Positions 16,899 to 28,299 of a DNA stretch of 64,000 bases are shown piece by piece (within the stretch, counting starts at the first letter, position 1; each line of letters opens with the position of its first letter). The translations under genes were made by a program, and so were the position numbers. Source of the stretch: Streptomyces sp. NBC_01198 (GTDB taxonomy: Bacteria; Actinomycetota; Actinomycetes; Streptomycetales; Streptomycetaceae); NCBI RefSeq assembly GCF_036010485.1, contig NZ_CP108568.1, positions 5,153,001 through 5,217,000 on the forward strand, given 5' to 3'. The notes under the pieces were generated by a model, which was not told the DNA's origin, did not search any database, and saw nothing but the letters and a program-made list of their open reading frames with translations.

Positions 16899-18266
16899 AT
16901 GGCCGACGTACCGCTGCTGACCGCCCTTCAGGGGGGCGCCGACCGGGCGGACGCGCTGACAGTCGACGGGCGGAAGTGCTCGTACGAGGACCTGCTGGGG
17001 GCGGCAGGCGCGGTCGCCCGGCGGGTGGCGGGGGCGCAGGCCTTCGCGGTCAGTGCCACCGCGTCCCTGGAGACGGTCGCCGCGGTGGTCGGCGGGCTGC
17101 TCGCCGGCGTGCCCGTGGTGCCGCTGGCGCCGGACGCCGGCCCCGCCGAGAGCGAGCACATCCTGCGCGATTCCGGCGCCGAGGTGCTGGCGGTGGACTT
17201 CGCGGAACGCGCCCACGTCCCCGCGCCGGGCACGGACGCGGCGCGGGGGCGTACGGACCGGGCGCCGTTCAAGGGCGCCGCCCTGGTGCTCTACACCTCC
17301 GGCACGACCGGGCCGCCCAAGGGCGTGCTGATCTCGCGGGCGGCGATCGCGGCCGACCTCGACGCAGTGGCGCAGGCGTGGCAATGGACGGCGGACGACA
17401 CCCTGGTCCACGGACTGCCGCTGTTCCACGTGCACGGCCTGGTGCTCGGCGTGCTGGGCGCCCTGCGCACCGGCAGTCGGCTGGTGCACACCGGCAGGCC
17501 CACCCCGCAGGCCTACGCGGCGGCCGGTGGCAGCCTCTACTTCGGGGTGCCCACCGTCTGGCACCGGGTGGCGCGCGACGAGGCCGCCGCCAGGGCGCTG
17601 GCCGGGGCCAGGCTGCTGGTGTCGGGCAGCGCGCCGCTGCCCGCCCCGGTCTTCCGCGACCTGCGGGCGCTGACCGGCCACGAGCCGGTGGAGCGATACG
17701 GCATGACGGAGACACTGATCACCGTCAGCGCCCGGGCGGCGGGCGCGCGCAGGCCGGGCGCGGTCGGCACCGCGCTGCCCGGGATCGCCACCCGGATCGC
17801 CGACCCCGCCGACGGCGTCGGTGAACTCCAGGTGAAAGGCCCCACCCTCTTCGACGGCTATCTGGGGCGGCCGGAGGCGACGGCGGCGGCGTACACCGCG
17901 GACGGCTGGTTCCGTACCGGCGACATCGCGGCGATCGAGGCGGACGGCACCCACCGGATTGTCGGGCGGGCCTCGACCGACCTGATCAAGTCCGGCGGGT
18001 ACCGGATCGGGGCGGGCGAGGTGGAGAACGCCCTGCTCGACCATCCGGCGGTACGGGAGGCGGCCGTCGTCGGGGCGCCGCATCCGGATCTGGGGCAGGA
18101 GATCGTCGCCTACGTGGTGGCCGACGGGGTGAGCGCCGCGGAGCTGACCGACTTCGTGGCCGCCCGGCTGTCGGTCCACAAGCGGCCGCGCAGGGTCCGC
18201 TTCCTGGCCGAACTGCCGCGCAACGCCATGGGCAAGCCGCAAAAGCGGTTGCTGCCCCCGGCCTGA
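16899..18266 (+). CDS. MatB-like acyl-CoA synthetase (AMP-forming)
   Basis: A 455-residue adenylate-forming enzyme. The phosphate loop is LVLYTSGTTGPPKGVLISR, then LPLFHVHGLVLGVLGALR, the aromatic motif ERYGMTETLITVS, the hinge RIVGRASTDLIKSGGYRIG and the C-terminal catalytic Lys in NAMGKPQKRLL. Motif for motif this matches S. coelicolor MatB (malonyl/methylmalonyl-CoA synthetase) as I remember it, including QAWQWT and the YGMTETL context. It may therefore make malonyl- or methylmalonyl-CoA extender units; substrate is inferred. AGGAGG precedes the ATG. It is divergent from the small membrane protein. Confidence 0.82.
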   Translation: MADVPLLTALQGGADRADALTVDGRKCSYEDLLGAAGAVARRVAGAQAFAVSATASLETVAAVVGGLLAGVPVVPLAPDAGPAESEHILRDSGAEVLAVDFAERAHVPAPGTDAARGRTDRAPFKGAALVLYTSGTTGPPKGVLISRAAIAADLDAVAQAWQWTADDTLVHGLPLFHVHGLVLGVLGALRTGSRLVHTGRPTPQAYAAAGGSLYFGVPTVWHRVARDEAAARALAGARLLVSGSAPLPAPVFRDLRALTGHEPVERYGMTETLITVSARAAGARRPGAVGTALPGIATRIADPADGVGELQVKGPTLFDGYLGRPEATAAAYTADGWFRTGDIAAIEADGTHRIVGRASTDLIKSGGYRIGAGEVENALLDHPAVREAAVVGAPHPDLGQEIVAYVVADGVSAAELTDFVAARLSVHKRPRRVRFLAELPRNAMGKPQKRLLPPA

Positions 18267-18490
18267 CCGGGATAGGGGTAGGGGCGCGGACCTGGTGGTC
18301 CGGCGGTCCGCCGCGGACCGCCGGCCGCCGGACCCCGGACTTGCTCCTAGCCGGGCGGCAAGTAAGCTGTTGCCTCAGACAACGATGCCCGTACCCACCG
18401 GGCGGTCCACCCCGACCGCCCGGGTCGCCAATACCCCGGTCCCGCTCCGAAGGGTGGCGGTGATACGTCCTGCCATGGAGGCAGCACCGC

Positions 18491-20686
18491 ATGTTCCACC
18501 GCATTGGACGCACAGTCGTCCGCCATCCCGTATGGACCATCGTCGCGTGGCTGATCGCGGCGGTCGCGATCATCGCGACGGCGCCCAGCCTGCCGTCCAA
18601 CAGCGACGAGAGCAGCTTCCTGCCCAGCAGTTACGAATCCATCAAGGCCATGGACCTGCAGGAGAAGGCCTTCCCCTCGGCCTTCACCCCGTCCGCGATC
18701 GTGCTCTACCAGCGCGCCGACCAGGGCAGGCTGACGGCGGCCGACAAGGCCGACATCGCCAAGATCACCACCGGACTCGGTCAGAAGAAGATCGACCAGG
18801 TCCAGAAGGTGACCGACGGCACCCCGTCCAAGGACGGCAGGTTCCAGACCGCGCTGGTGCAGATGGACAAGGAGTCGCAGGGCCAGCCCAAGCAGGCCGA
18901 CGCGGCCAAGGCGCTGCGTGACGACTCCACGGCGCTGGCCAAGGGCACCGGACTGAAGGTGCAGGTCGGCGGTCAGGCGGCGCAGAACCTCGACCAGCAG
19001 GACGCGGGCAAGACCTCCGACGCGGTGGCGCTGTTCGGCTCCCTGCTGATCATCATCGTCACGCTGCTGATCATCTTCCGCTCGCCACTGGTGGCGATCA
19101 TGCCCCTTGTGCTGCTGCTCGGCGTGGTCTTCACCGTCGCCAACGCGCTCATCGCCGACGCGACCAAGGTCTTCGGACTCCAGGCCAACAGCTCGATCTC
19201 CGCGCTGCTGATCGTGGTGGTCCTCGGCGTCGGCACCGACTACTTCCTCTTCCTGATGTTCCGCTACCGGGAACGGCTGCGGGCGGGTGACGAACCCAAG
19301 GAAGCGATGATCAACAGCGTCACCCGGGTCGGCGAGGCCATCGCCTCGGCGGCCGGCGCGGTGATCATCGCCTTCTGCGCCCTGGCGCTGTCCACCCTGG
19401 GCTTCCTCACCCAGCTCGGCCCGGCGCTGGCCATCCTGGTCGCCGTGACGCTGGTGGCCGGCCTGACACTCTTCCCGGCGATCTGCTCGCTGATCCCGCC
19501 GCGGGCACTGTTCTGGCCGGGCAAGAAGTGGCACCAGGAGCCCACCGGCACCCGCTTCGCCGCCATCGGCAGGCTGGTCGGCCGCAGGTCCGGGATGGTG
19601 GCGATCGTCTCCGGCCTGGTGATGGTGCTGCTCGCACTCGGCACCCTGGGCTACAAGGCGTCCTACGACCTGGCGTCCGGCTCGATCCCGAAGACCAAGG
19701 AGTCGATGGTCGTCCAGGACACCCTGTCCAAGGGCTACTCCGCGGGCGCGGCCGAGCCGACCAACGTCTACCTCACCAGCACCGGCGACAAGCCGCTGAA
19801 GGCCGACTTCGGCGCGTACGCCGACAAGCTGCGCGGGGCCGACGGCGTCGCGGAGGTCACCTTCAACCAGAAGACCGACCTGAACAAGGCCGGCACCACG
19901 GCCAACTTCACCGTCACGCTCAAGTACGAGTCCGCCAGCGACCGGGCGATCAAGGCGGTCGGCGACGTCAGGACGGTCGCGCACGACAACGCGCCGCCCG
20001 GGAGCGAGGCCTTCGTCGGCGGCTCATCGTCGATCTTCAAGGACATCAACGCGGCGGTGAACCACGACTACCGCACGGTCTTCCCGGTCGCCGCGGTGCT
20101 CATCATGCTGATCCTGGGGCTGCTGCTGCGCAGCGTGGTCGCGCCCTGGTACCTGATCGCGTCGGTCGGCCTCGGCTTCGGCGCGACGCTCGGCACGACG
20201 GTGCTGATCTTCGGCCGCGGCGACGGGCTGATCTTCCTGCTGCCGATCATCATGTATCTGTTCGTGGTAGCCATCGGCACGGACTACAACATCCTGATGA
20301 TCGCCCGGCTCAGAGAAGAGGCCAAGGAGGGCCGCGACCCGCGGGAGGCGGCGAGCATGGCGCTGCGGCACGCCGGTCCGACGATCGGCGCGGCCGGCCT
20401 GATCCTGGCGGCGACCTTCGGCACGCTGATGCTCTCGGGGAACGCCTTCCTCACGCAGATGGGCTTCGCGGTCGCCTTCGGCATCGTGATGGCCGCCTTC
20501 GTGATGGCGATGTTCTTCACGCCGAGCCTCACCGCGCTGATCGGCCACGCCGCCTGGTGGCCCGGACACGCCGACCGGGCCACCGAGCCGCCCGCGGCCG
20601 CTCCCGAGGTCACGGCCGGTGTCGGCGGACCGTACGGCCCCGGCGGACCGCGTGACCCGGAGCTGGATCCGTCCCAGCAGCGCTGA
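18491..20686 (+). CDS. MMPL family RND transporter
   Basis: A 731-residue membrane transporter of the MMPL branch of the RND superfamily, with twelve predicted helices in a 1+5 / 1+5 arrangement and two large extracellular loops (about 40-185 and 395-530). The proton-relay motif appears twice, as GVGTDYFLFLMFRYRE and AIGTDYNILMIARLRE. Relatives export lipids, pigments or antibiotics, and some sit beside biosynthetic clusters; here no cluster is present. The ATG at 18491 follows ATGGAGGCAGCACCGC, in which GGAGG is the ribosome site. A strong terminator follows. Confidence 0.88.
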   Translation: MFHRIGRTVVRHPVWTIVAWLIAAVAIIATAPSLPSNSDESSFLPSSYESIKAMDLQEKAFPSAFTPSAIVLYQRADQGRLTAADKADIAKITTGLGQKKIDQVQKVTDGTPSKDGRFQTALVQMDKESQGQPKQADAAKALRDDSTALAKGTGLKVQVGGQAAQNLDQQDAGKTSDAVALFGSLLIIIVTLLIIFRSPLVAIMPLVLLLGVVFTVANALIADATKVFGLQANSSISALLIVVVLGVGTDYFLFLMFRYRERLRAGDEPKEAMINSVTRVGEAIASAAGAVIIAFCALALSTLGFLTQLGPALAILVAVTLVAGLTLFPAICSLIPPRALFWPGKKWHQEPTGTRFAAIGRLVGRRSGMVAIVSGLVMVLLALGTLGYKASYDLASGSIPKTKESMVVQDTLSKGYSAGAAEPTNVYLTSTGDKPLKADFGAYADKLRGADGVAEVTFNQKTDLNKAGTTANFTVTLKYESASDRAIKAVGDVRTVAHDNAPPGSEAFVGGSSSIFKDINAAVNHDYRTVFPVAAVLIMLILGLLLRSVVAPWYLIASVGLGFGATLGTTVLIFGRGDGLIFLLPIIMYLFVVAIGTDYNILMIARLREEAKEGRDPREAASMALRHAGPTIGAAGLILAATFGTLMLSGNAFLTQMGFAVAFGIVMAAFVMAMFFTPSLTALIGHAAWWPGHADRATEPPAAAPEVTAGVGGPYGPGGPRDPELDPSQQR

Positions 20687-20719
20687 GCCGCGGGTTCCCG
20701 GCCGCGGCCGGGACGTCCA

Positions 20720-20756
20720 CAGGGCCGGACAGGTGTCGATCACCTGTCCGGCCCTG
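20720..20756 (+). terminator. 16-bp stem terminator after the MMPL gene
   Basis: Arms 20720-20735 and 20741-20756 are perfectly complementary with a 5-nt loop (TCGAT), about 35 bases after the stop. Confidence 0.75.
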
Positions 20757-20864
20757 CCGGTTGTCACGGGCATGGTCGCGGCTCTTGCCCGAATTGCATA
20801 CCGTCATGCAGAGTCTTGGGCGAGTGAATAAGTGCCGGTGGACGGGGTCAGGGAGGGGACGGCG

Positions 20865-21734
20865 ATGAGCAACGGGGCCGGGGGCGAGAACGGGACCGCG
20901 GGCGGCGGCGCCGCGGGCCGGCTGCTGAAGCTCTTCGAGGCGCACCGGCTGACCCCCACCCAGCGCAGGATCGCGCACAGCCTGGTGCGCAGGGCCGCCG
21001 ACGCCCCGTTCCTGTCCAGCGTGGAGGTGGCCGAACTCGCGGGCGTCAGCCAGCCGTCGGTGACCCGGTTCGCGGTGGCGCTCGGCTTCGACGGCTACCC
21101 GGCGCTGCGCCGGCATCTGCGCGAGGTGGCGCCCGCCTCCGCCGCACCGGAGACCGCGGCCTGCAACGAGTACCAGCAGGCGGTGCACGCCGAGATCGAG
21201 AATCTGCGGCATCTGGCCGCGCTGCTCGCCGACCCGGCGCCGGTCGCCCGCGCCGGTGCGCTGCTCGCCGGCTCTGTGCCGCTGCCGGTGCTCGGGCTGC
21301 GCGCGGCCGGGGCGCAGGCGCGCGGCTTCGCCTACTTCGCGGCCAAGGTCCACCCGGACGTGCGGCTGCTGGACGAGGGCGGCACGATGCTCGCCGACCG
21401 GATCGACGCGGTGGTGCGGGCCGGGGCGGGCGCGCTGCTGTGCTTCGCGCTGCCCCGGCACCCCCGGGAGGTGATCGACGCGCTGGCCCACGCGCGGGGG
21501 GCGGGGCTGACCGTGGTCACCGTCGCCGACAGCGCGTTCGCGCCGGTCGCCGCGCACAGCGACCTGCTGCTGCCGGCCGCCGTCGGGACCGGGCTGGCGT
21601 TCGACACCGCGTGCGCGCCGATGCTGCTCGGCCGGGCGCTGCTGGAGTCGATGTGCGACGCGCTGCCGGAGGCGCAGGCGCGGCTCGAGGAGTTCGACGC
21701 GCAGGCCGCGGCCCGCGGGATCTTCGTGGAGTGA
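20865..21734 (+). CDS. MurR/RpiR family transcriptional regulator
   Basis: A 289-residue regulator. An N-terminal RpiR-type helix-turn-helix (LTPTQRRIAHSLVRRAADAP ... SSVEVAELAGVSQPSVTRFA) is followed by a sugar isomerase (SIS) domain, with ALLCFALPRHPREVIDALAHA as the likely ligand-binding region. I chose the ATG at 20865 because GGGAGGGGA lies just upstream. RpiR proteins usually sense phosphorylated sugars. Its position upstream of histidine-degradation genes makes control of those genes possible but unproven. Its stop codon is the first unit of a 23-bp tandem repeat. Confidence 0.85.
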   Translation: MSNGAGGENGTAGGGAAGRLLKLFEAHRLTPTQRRIAHSLVRRAADAPFLSSVEVAELAGVSQPSVTRFAVALGFDGYPALRRHLREVAPASAAPETAACNEYQQAVHAEIENLRHLAALLADPAPVARAGALLAGSVPLPVLGLRAAGAQARGFAYFAAKVHPDVRLLDEGGTMLADRIDAVVRAGAGALLCFALPRHPREVIDALAHARGAGLTVVTVADSAFAPVAAHSDLLLPAAVGTGLAFDTACAPMLLGRALLESMCDALPEAQARLEEFDAQAAARGIFVE

Positions 21735-21890
21735 CCGGGCGCCTGACGGTGGGGTGGCCACGCGCCTGACGGTTGAGTGACCGGGTGCCGGTCCGTGGAG
21801 CGGCCGGGTCCTGACCGTGCGGTGACCACGCGCCGGCCCGTTGCGGTGACCGGGCGCCGGTCCGTGCGGTGGCCGGATGGCGACCGGAAT
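21731..21890. repeat. seven-copy ~23-bp tandem repeat
   Basis: Imperfect tandem units start at 21731, 21754, 21777, 21800, 21822, 21846 and 21869, each beginning GTGACC, GTGGCC or GCGGCC. Unit lengths are 22-24 bp. The first unit contains the stop codon of the RpiR gene. The unit length is not a multiple of three, so it is not protein-coding. Confidence 0.7.
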
Positions 21891-21988
21891 CCGTACGTCT
21901 TAACGAAAATCTGAGAATTCCGAAGTAGCCTCCCCAGCACTTGTCAGGCGATGCCGTGCCCTGGGCACGGCGGAGGAGGAGGCGCGAC

Positions 21989-22549
21989 GTGGTGCGCGGG
22001 GCCTACACATTGGCGCGGGTGGCGGTGACGGTACGGACGGCGGGGACCTGGCTGTGGTGGCTGGGAGTCGTCGCGGCCGTACCCGGGACGGCGGTGACGT
22101 TCAGTCCGACCGGGCGGCGGATCGGCGTGCTGGCCGGTGCGGCGCTCTTCGTCATCGCGGCGGTGGCCGCGTTCCTGATACGCGGCGGCCGGCACACCGC
22201 CCGCGCCCGGGCAGCGACCAAGGCGGCGAAGTCGGTCTTCCTGCAGGACCGCAAGGTGACCGCGCGCACCTGGCTGCGCCGCCGCCGGTGGTGGCTGGCG
22301 GCCGCCTTCGTCGTCGCGGCCGCCTCCTCGCTGCTGCTGCCCTGCGCGGGCGGCATGCTCCTCGGCGGTGTCGGTGCCGGGCTGTTCGCCAGGTCGCTGC
22401 GGCTGGCCAGGATCGAACGGGGCAAGGACGCGCTGCTGTGGATCCGCCCCGACGGCGACCCGGCCGCCTACCAGCTCACCGGCATAGCCGCGGGCGACGC
22501 CGCCCCCGGCGGCGCCCGCCGCAGGTCAGGGCGCCCGGCCCGGGCCTGA
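21989..22549 (+). CDS. hypothetical membrane protein
   Basis: A 186-residue protein with two pairs of hydrophobic segments (TWLWWLGVVAAVPGTAVTF, IGVLAGAALFVIAAVAAFLI; WWLAAAFVVAAASSLLLP, AGGMLLGGVGAGLFA) separated by a basic loop. An Arg-rich tail closes the protein. I chose the GTG at 21989 because GGAGGAGGAGG lies seven bases before it; a TTG at 21941 is less likely. It converges on the PLP enzyme gene with seven bases between stops. I do not recognise the family. Confidence 0.6.
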   Translation: MVRGAYTLARVAVTVRTAGTWLWWLGVVAAVPGTAVTFSPTGRRIGVLAGAALFVIAAVAAFLIRGGRHTARARAATKAAKSVFLQDRKVTARTWLRRRRWWLAAAFVVAAASSLLLPCAGGMLLGGVGAGLFARSLRLARIERGKDALLWIRPDGDPAAYQLTGIAAGDAAPGGARRRSGRPARA

Positions 22550-22556
22550 CACCGGC

Positions 22557-23876
22557 TCAGGGGACCAGCGGCGGCAGTCCCGCGCCGCTCTCCGCGAGGA
22601 GGTCGGCGAGGGTCTGCGGCGGCCGGACCGCGGCGAAGGGGGGCGCCGCGCCGCGGGCCGCGGTGTAGGCCCAGACGGCAGGCCGGGGCAGCGAGTTGTA
22701 GGCGAAGTGCGTCGAGAAGTAGTAGGCGCCGGTGTCCAGCAGCGCGACATGGTCGCCGGCGTCCAGCCGGGGCAGCGCCCGGCCGCGGGCGACGAGGTCG
22801 CCGGCGAAGCAGCAGGGTCCCGCCACGTCCTGGACCACCGGGTCGCCGCTCTTGCGGCGGCCCGCCGGGTCCAGGGCGAGGACCCGCAGCGGCCAGGCGT
22901 CCGGCGCGAAGACGGTGCGGGTGGCGACCTGCGCACCGGCGTGGCTGACCGCGATCGGCCGGCCGCCGGCGGACTTGGCGTACTCGACCCGGGCGAGGAC
23001 GGTGCCGTGCTTGGCGAGCAGCGCGCGGCCGAATTCGGTCACGATGCCGTAGCGCCCGTCGAAGAGCCCGGGGACGGTGGCGCGCAGCAGGCCGGCGTAG
23101 TCGCCGAAGCCGGGTGTGATGGCGTCGGAGCCGAAGTTGACCGGCAGGCCCCCGCCGATGTCCAGCACGGTGACCTGCCGGCGGCCGACGGCGGCGTTGA
23201 TCCGCTCCGCCAGGTCGTAGGCGGCCCTGACCCCGGCGGCCATCAGCGGCAGCGGCACGCCCTGGGACCCGGTGTGGGTGTGCAGGCGGTTCAGCCAGGG
23301 CCGCTCGGCGTAGGTGCGCAGCACCCAGTCCTCGGCGCCCGGGTCGCGGAGCGCCACGCCGAATTTGGAGGTGGTGGTCGCGGTGCTCATCGCGTCGATG
23401 CTGCCGCCGCCGACCTGCGGGTTGACCCGCAGCCCGATGGGCGAGGCGGAGGGCGCGGCCGCCAGCAGCGCGTCGATCCTGGCGATCTCCTGCGGGTTGT
23501 CGGCGTTGACGGCGATACCCAGCGCCAGCGCCTCGCGCAGTTCCGCGGTGGTCTTGGCGGGCGAGTCCAGCACGGTGCGTTCCGGCGGGATGCCGGCGGC
23601 GCGGGCCAGCGCCAGCTCGCCGGGGCTGGCCACCTCCGCGCCGAGGCCGTACTGCCCGAGCAGCGCCAGCACCGGCACCAGGGCCGCGGCCTTGACCGCG
23701 AAGGTGTGCTGGACGGCCACCCCGGGGGTGGCGAAGGCCGCGTGCAGGGAGGTCGCCGCCCGCCGGATGCCGGCGATGTCCAGCAGCCCGACGACCGGTT
23801 CTGCCTCGCTGACCAGGCCGATCTCCACCGCCCTGCGCAGCGCGTCGTCCCTGCGTACCGCCGCCTCGTCCGTCAT
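22557..23876 (-). CDS. fold-type III PLP-dependent enzyme (decarboxylase-like)
   Basis: A 439-residue alanine racemase/diaminopimelate decarboxylase-fold enzyme. The PLP lysine is in HTFAVKAAALVPVLALLGQY, the Gly-rich phosphate site is VLDIGGGLPVNFG, and a decarboxylase-type Cys/Asp pair appears in CCFAGDLV. The conserved Tyr motif is GAYYFSTHFAYNS. It lacks features that fix the substrate and most resembles the poorly characterised Y4yA-type branch rather than LysA. The start is ATG at 23876 (MTDEAAVRR); an ATG three codons earlier at 23885 is equally possible. It is divergent from hutU, so a link to histidine catabolism is conceivable but unsupported. Confidence 0.8.
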   Translation of the reverse strand: MTDEAAVRRDDALRRAVEIGLVSEAEPVVGLLDIAGIRRAATSLHAAFATPGVAVQHTFAVKAAALVPVLALLGQYGLGAEVASPGELALARAAGIPPERTVLDSPAKTTAELREALALGIAVNADNPQEIARIDALLAAAPSASPIGLRVNPQVGGGSIDAMSTATTTSKFGVALRDPGAEDWVLRTYAERPWLNRLHTHTGSQGVPLPLMAAGVRAAYDLAERINAAVGRRQVTVLDIGGGLPVNFGSDAITPGFGDYAGLLRATVPGLFDGRYGIVTEFGRALLAKHGTVLARVEYAKSAGGRPIAVSHAGAQVATRTVFAPDAWPLRVLALDPAGRRKSGDPVVQDVAGPCCFAGDLVARGRALPRLDAGDHVALLDTGAYYFSTHFAYNSLPRPAVWAYTAARGAAPPFAAVRPPQTLADLLAESGAGLPPLVP

Positions 23877-24017
23877 GCAGGCCATCCCACCATCCCGGCC
23901 GGGCGGGCCGCCACCGCGACCGCGCCGCCCCGGCCCGCGAGGCGCGGCCTTGTTGACTAGGGCTATTCAGCTGGCCAGGATGTGAATATCCAATGCCATG
24001 ACGAGGAGGCCGCACCG

Positions 24018-25672
<1,655 letters not shown>

Positions 25673-25676
<4 letters not shown>

Positions 25677-26905
25677 CCGACACCGCTGCGGGGGCCGGCT
25701 TCGCCGCGATGTGGCGGGAGCTGGCCCCGATCGGCCGGCACGCCGGGTCCGGCGGCTACCGCCGCTACGCCTGGACGCCGGCCGACGCGGACTGCCGGGA
25801 GTGGTTCCGCGCGCAGGCCGAGGACCGCGGCCTGGCCTACGAGACGGACCGCAACGGCAACCAGTGGGCCTGGCTCGGCGATCCCGCGGCGGGCGACGCC
25901 GTCGTCACCGGCTCCCACCTGGACTCCGTCCCCGACGGGGGCGCCTTCGACGGGCCGCTCGGCGTGGTCTCGTCCTTCGCCGCCCTCGACGAGCTGCGCG
26001 ACCGCGGCGCCCGCCCGGCGCGGCCGCTGGGAGTCGTCAACTTCGTGGACGAGGAGGGCGCCCGCTTCGGCCTGGCCTGCGTCGGCTCCCGGCTGACCGC
26101 GGGCGGCCTGACCCCGCGGGACGCCAGGGAGCTGCTCGACGCCGACGGTGTCAGCCTCGCCCGGGCGATGGAGAAGGCCGGGCAGGACCCGGACGCGATC
26201 GGCCCCGACCCCGAACGGCTGGCCCGCGTCGGCGCCTTCGTCGAGCTGCATGTCGAGCAGGGCCGGGCCCTGGACCTGCTCGGCCGGCCGGTCGGTGTCG
26301 CCTCGGCGATCTGGCCGCACGGCCGCTGGCGCTTCGACTTCCGCGGCGAGGCCAACCACGCGGGCACCACCCGGCTCCAGGACCGCCACGACCCGATGCT
26401 CACCTACGCCATCACGGTGCTCGCCGCCAGGAAGAAGGCCCGGCTGGCGGGCGCGCTGGCGACCTTCGGCAAGGTCGCGGTGGAGCCCAACGGCGTCAAC
26501 GCCATCGCCTCGCTGGTCCGCGGCTGGCTGGATTCGCGGGCCGCGGACGAGGACACGCTGGCCGGGCTGGTGGCCTCGATCGAGCTGGCGGCCAGGGAGC
26601 GCGGCGCCCGCGACGGGGTCGATGTGCGGGTCGTCCGCGAGTCGTTCACCCCGGTGGTGGAATTCGCCCATGACCTGCGCGATCGGATTGCCGCCCTGCT
26701 CGGAGCGGGTGCGCCTGCACCCGTCCTGCCGACGGGCGCGGGACACGACGCCGGAATCCTCTCCGCGGCCGTTCCGACCGCCATGCTGTTCGTACGCAAC
26801 CCCACCGGCGTCTCGCACTCCCCGGCAGAAAGCGCGGCCGAGGACGACTGTCTCGCCGGAGTGTCCGCGCTCGCCGACGTATTGGAAGGTCTCGCGTGCA
26901 GGTGA
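25673..26905 (+). CDS. M20 amidohydrolase (allantoate amidohydrolase / N-carbamoyl-amino acid hydrolase family)
   Basis: A 410-residue binuclear metallohydrolase of the M20 AllC/HyuC branch. Metal ligands are visible in GSHLDSVPDGGAFDGPLGV (His, Asp), NFVDEEGARFG (Glu-Glu), FVELHVEQGRALD (His), and a C-terminal His in GVSHSPAES. The dimer-interface Arg/Asn are within RFDFRGEANHAGTTRLQDR. It starts on a GTG overlapping the hutU stop and overlaps hutF by ten bases, so it belongs to the hut operon. Annotators usually call it allantoate amidohydrolase, but its position fits N-formyl-L-glutamate deformylation, the last step after HutF. That reassignment is inference. Confidence 0.85.
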
Positions 26906-28299
26906 CGTACTGGCTGGAACACGCCTGGCTCGGCACACACGCCGAACCGGGCATCGTCCTGACCGTGGCCGACGACCGGATCGCCGAGGTCCGCGCTGGA
27001 GTAGAACACCCGCCCGCCGACGCCGTGGTGCTGCGCGGCCTGACCCTGCCCGGCCTGGCCAACGCCCACAGCCACGCCTTCCACCGGGCACTCCGTGGCA
27101 GCGCGCAGATCGGCTCGGACCCGGGAGCCGTCGCGCGCCCCGGCGCCGGGCGGGCCGCAGGCGCGCTGTCGGCGCCGACGTCCTTCTGGAGCTGGCGCGA
27201 CGTCATGTACGACGTCGCGACGGCCCTCGACCCGGACAGCTACTTCACCCTCGCCCGCGCCGTCTACGCCGAGATGGCGCTGGCCGGCATCACCGGCGTC
27301 GGCGAATTCCACTACCTGCACCACCAGCTCGACGGCACGCCCTACGACAACCCCAACGCGATGGGCGAGGCGCTGATCGCGGCCGCCGGCGAGGCCGGTA
27401 TCCGGATCACGCTGCTGGACACCGCCTACCTGCACGGCGGTTTCACCCGCACCGGCCACCGCCCGCTGGAAGGGCCGCAGCTGCGCTTCGGCGACGGCAC
27501 CGCCGACCGCTGGTACGACCGCTGGTCGCAGCTCAAGGGCGAGGGACACGCCAAGGTCGGCGCGGCCGTGCACTCGGTGCGGGCCTTCTCCGACCGCGAC
27601 GGCTACCGGGTCTTCGCCGAGCGCACCGCCGAGGTGCCCGCCCACGTCCACCTGTCGGAGCAGACCGCGGAGAACGACGCCTGCCTCGCGCTGCACGGCC
27701 GGAGCCCGACCCGGCTGCTGTCCGACTCGGGCTTCTGGCGGCGCAACACGACCGCCGTGCACGCCACCCACCTGACCGCCGGCGACATCGCGCTGCTCGG
27801 CGGCGCGGGCAGCACCGTCTGCATGTGCCCCACCACCGAGCGGGACCTGGCCGACGGCATCGGCCCGGCGCCGCAACTGCGCCGCGCCGGCTGCCGGATG
27901 AGCCTGGGCAGCGACAGCCACGCCGTCATCGACCTCTTCGAGGAGGCGCGGGCGGTGGAGCTCAACGAGCGGCTGCGGGCCAGGACCCGCGGCCACTGGA
28001 CCGCGGCCCAGCTGCTGCGGGCGGCCACCGAGGACGGCCACGCGAGCCTCGGCTGGCCCGACGCGGGCCGGCTGGAGGCGGGCGCGCTCGCCGACTTCAC
28101 CACGGTCGCGCTGGACTCCGTACGCACCGCGGGGCCGCCGGCCCGGCTGGCCGGCGAGACCGCGGTATTCGCGGCGACGGCGGCCGACGTACGCCACACC
28201 GTGGTGGGCGGCCGGCAGATCGTCCGGGACGGGCAGCACCAGCTGGTCCAGGACGTGCCCGCGGCGCTGGCCGCCGCGATCGGCGCCCTGCGCCCCTGA
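26896..28299 (+). CDS. hutF: formimidoylglutamate deiminase
   Basis: A 467-residue amidohydrolase-superfamily enzyme that deiminates N-formimino-L-glutamate to N-formyl-L-glutamate and ammonia. The metal site begins PGLANAHSHAFHRALRG; the next ligands are in PAHVHLSEQTAEN and VHATHLTAGDIALLG. The Asp ligand is in GSDSHAVIDLFEEARAVE. The catalytic HutF signature around WRDVMYDVATALDP is present. It starts GTG with GGAAGG six bases upstream and overlaps the preceding gene. Confidence 0.93.
   Translation: MQVTYWLEHAWLGTHAEPGIVLTVADDRIAEVRAGVEHPPADAVVLRGLTLPGLANAHSHAFHRALRGSAQIGSDPGAVARPGAGRAAGALSAPTSFWSWRDVMYDVATALDPDSYFTLARAVYAEMALAGITGVGEFHYLHHQLDGTPYDNPNAMGEALIAAAGEAGIRITLLDTAYLHGGFTRTGHRPLEGPQLRFGDGTADRWYDRWSQLKGEGHAKVGAAVHSVRAFSDRDGYRVFAERTAEVPAHVHLSEQTAENDACLALHGRSPTRLLSDSGFWRRNTTAVHATHLTAGDIALLGGAGSTVCMCPTTERDLADGIGPAPQLRRAGCRMSLGSDSHAVIDLFEEARAVELNERLRARTRGHWTAAQLLRAATEDGHASLGWPDAGRLEAGALADFTTVALDSVRTAGPPARLAGETAVFAATAADVRHTVVGGRQIVRDGQHQLVQDVPAALAAAIGALRP

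Noticed and set aside
16809..18242. Long minus-strand frame opposite the MatB-like gene
   Set aside because: High-GC antisense shadow; only the 135-residue end downstream of the ATG at 16808 resembles a protein.
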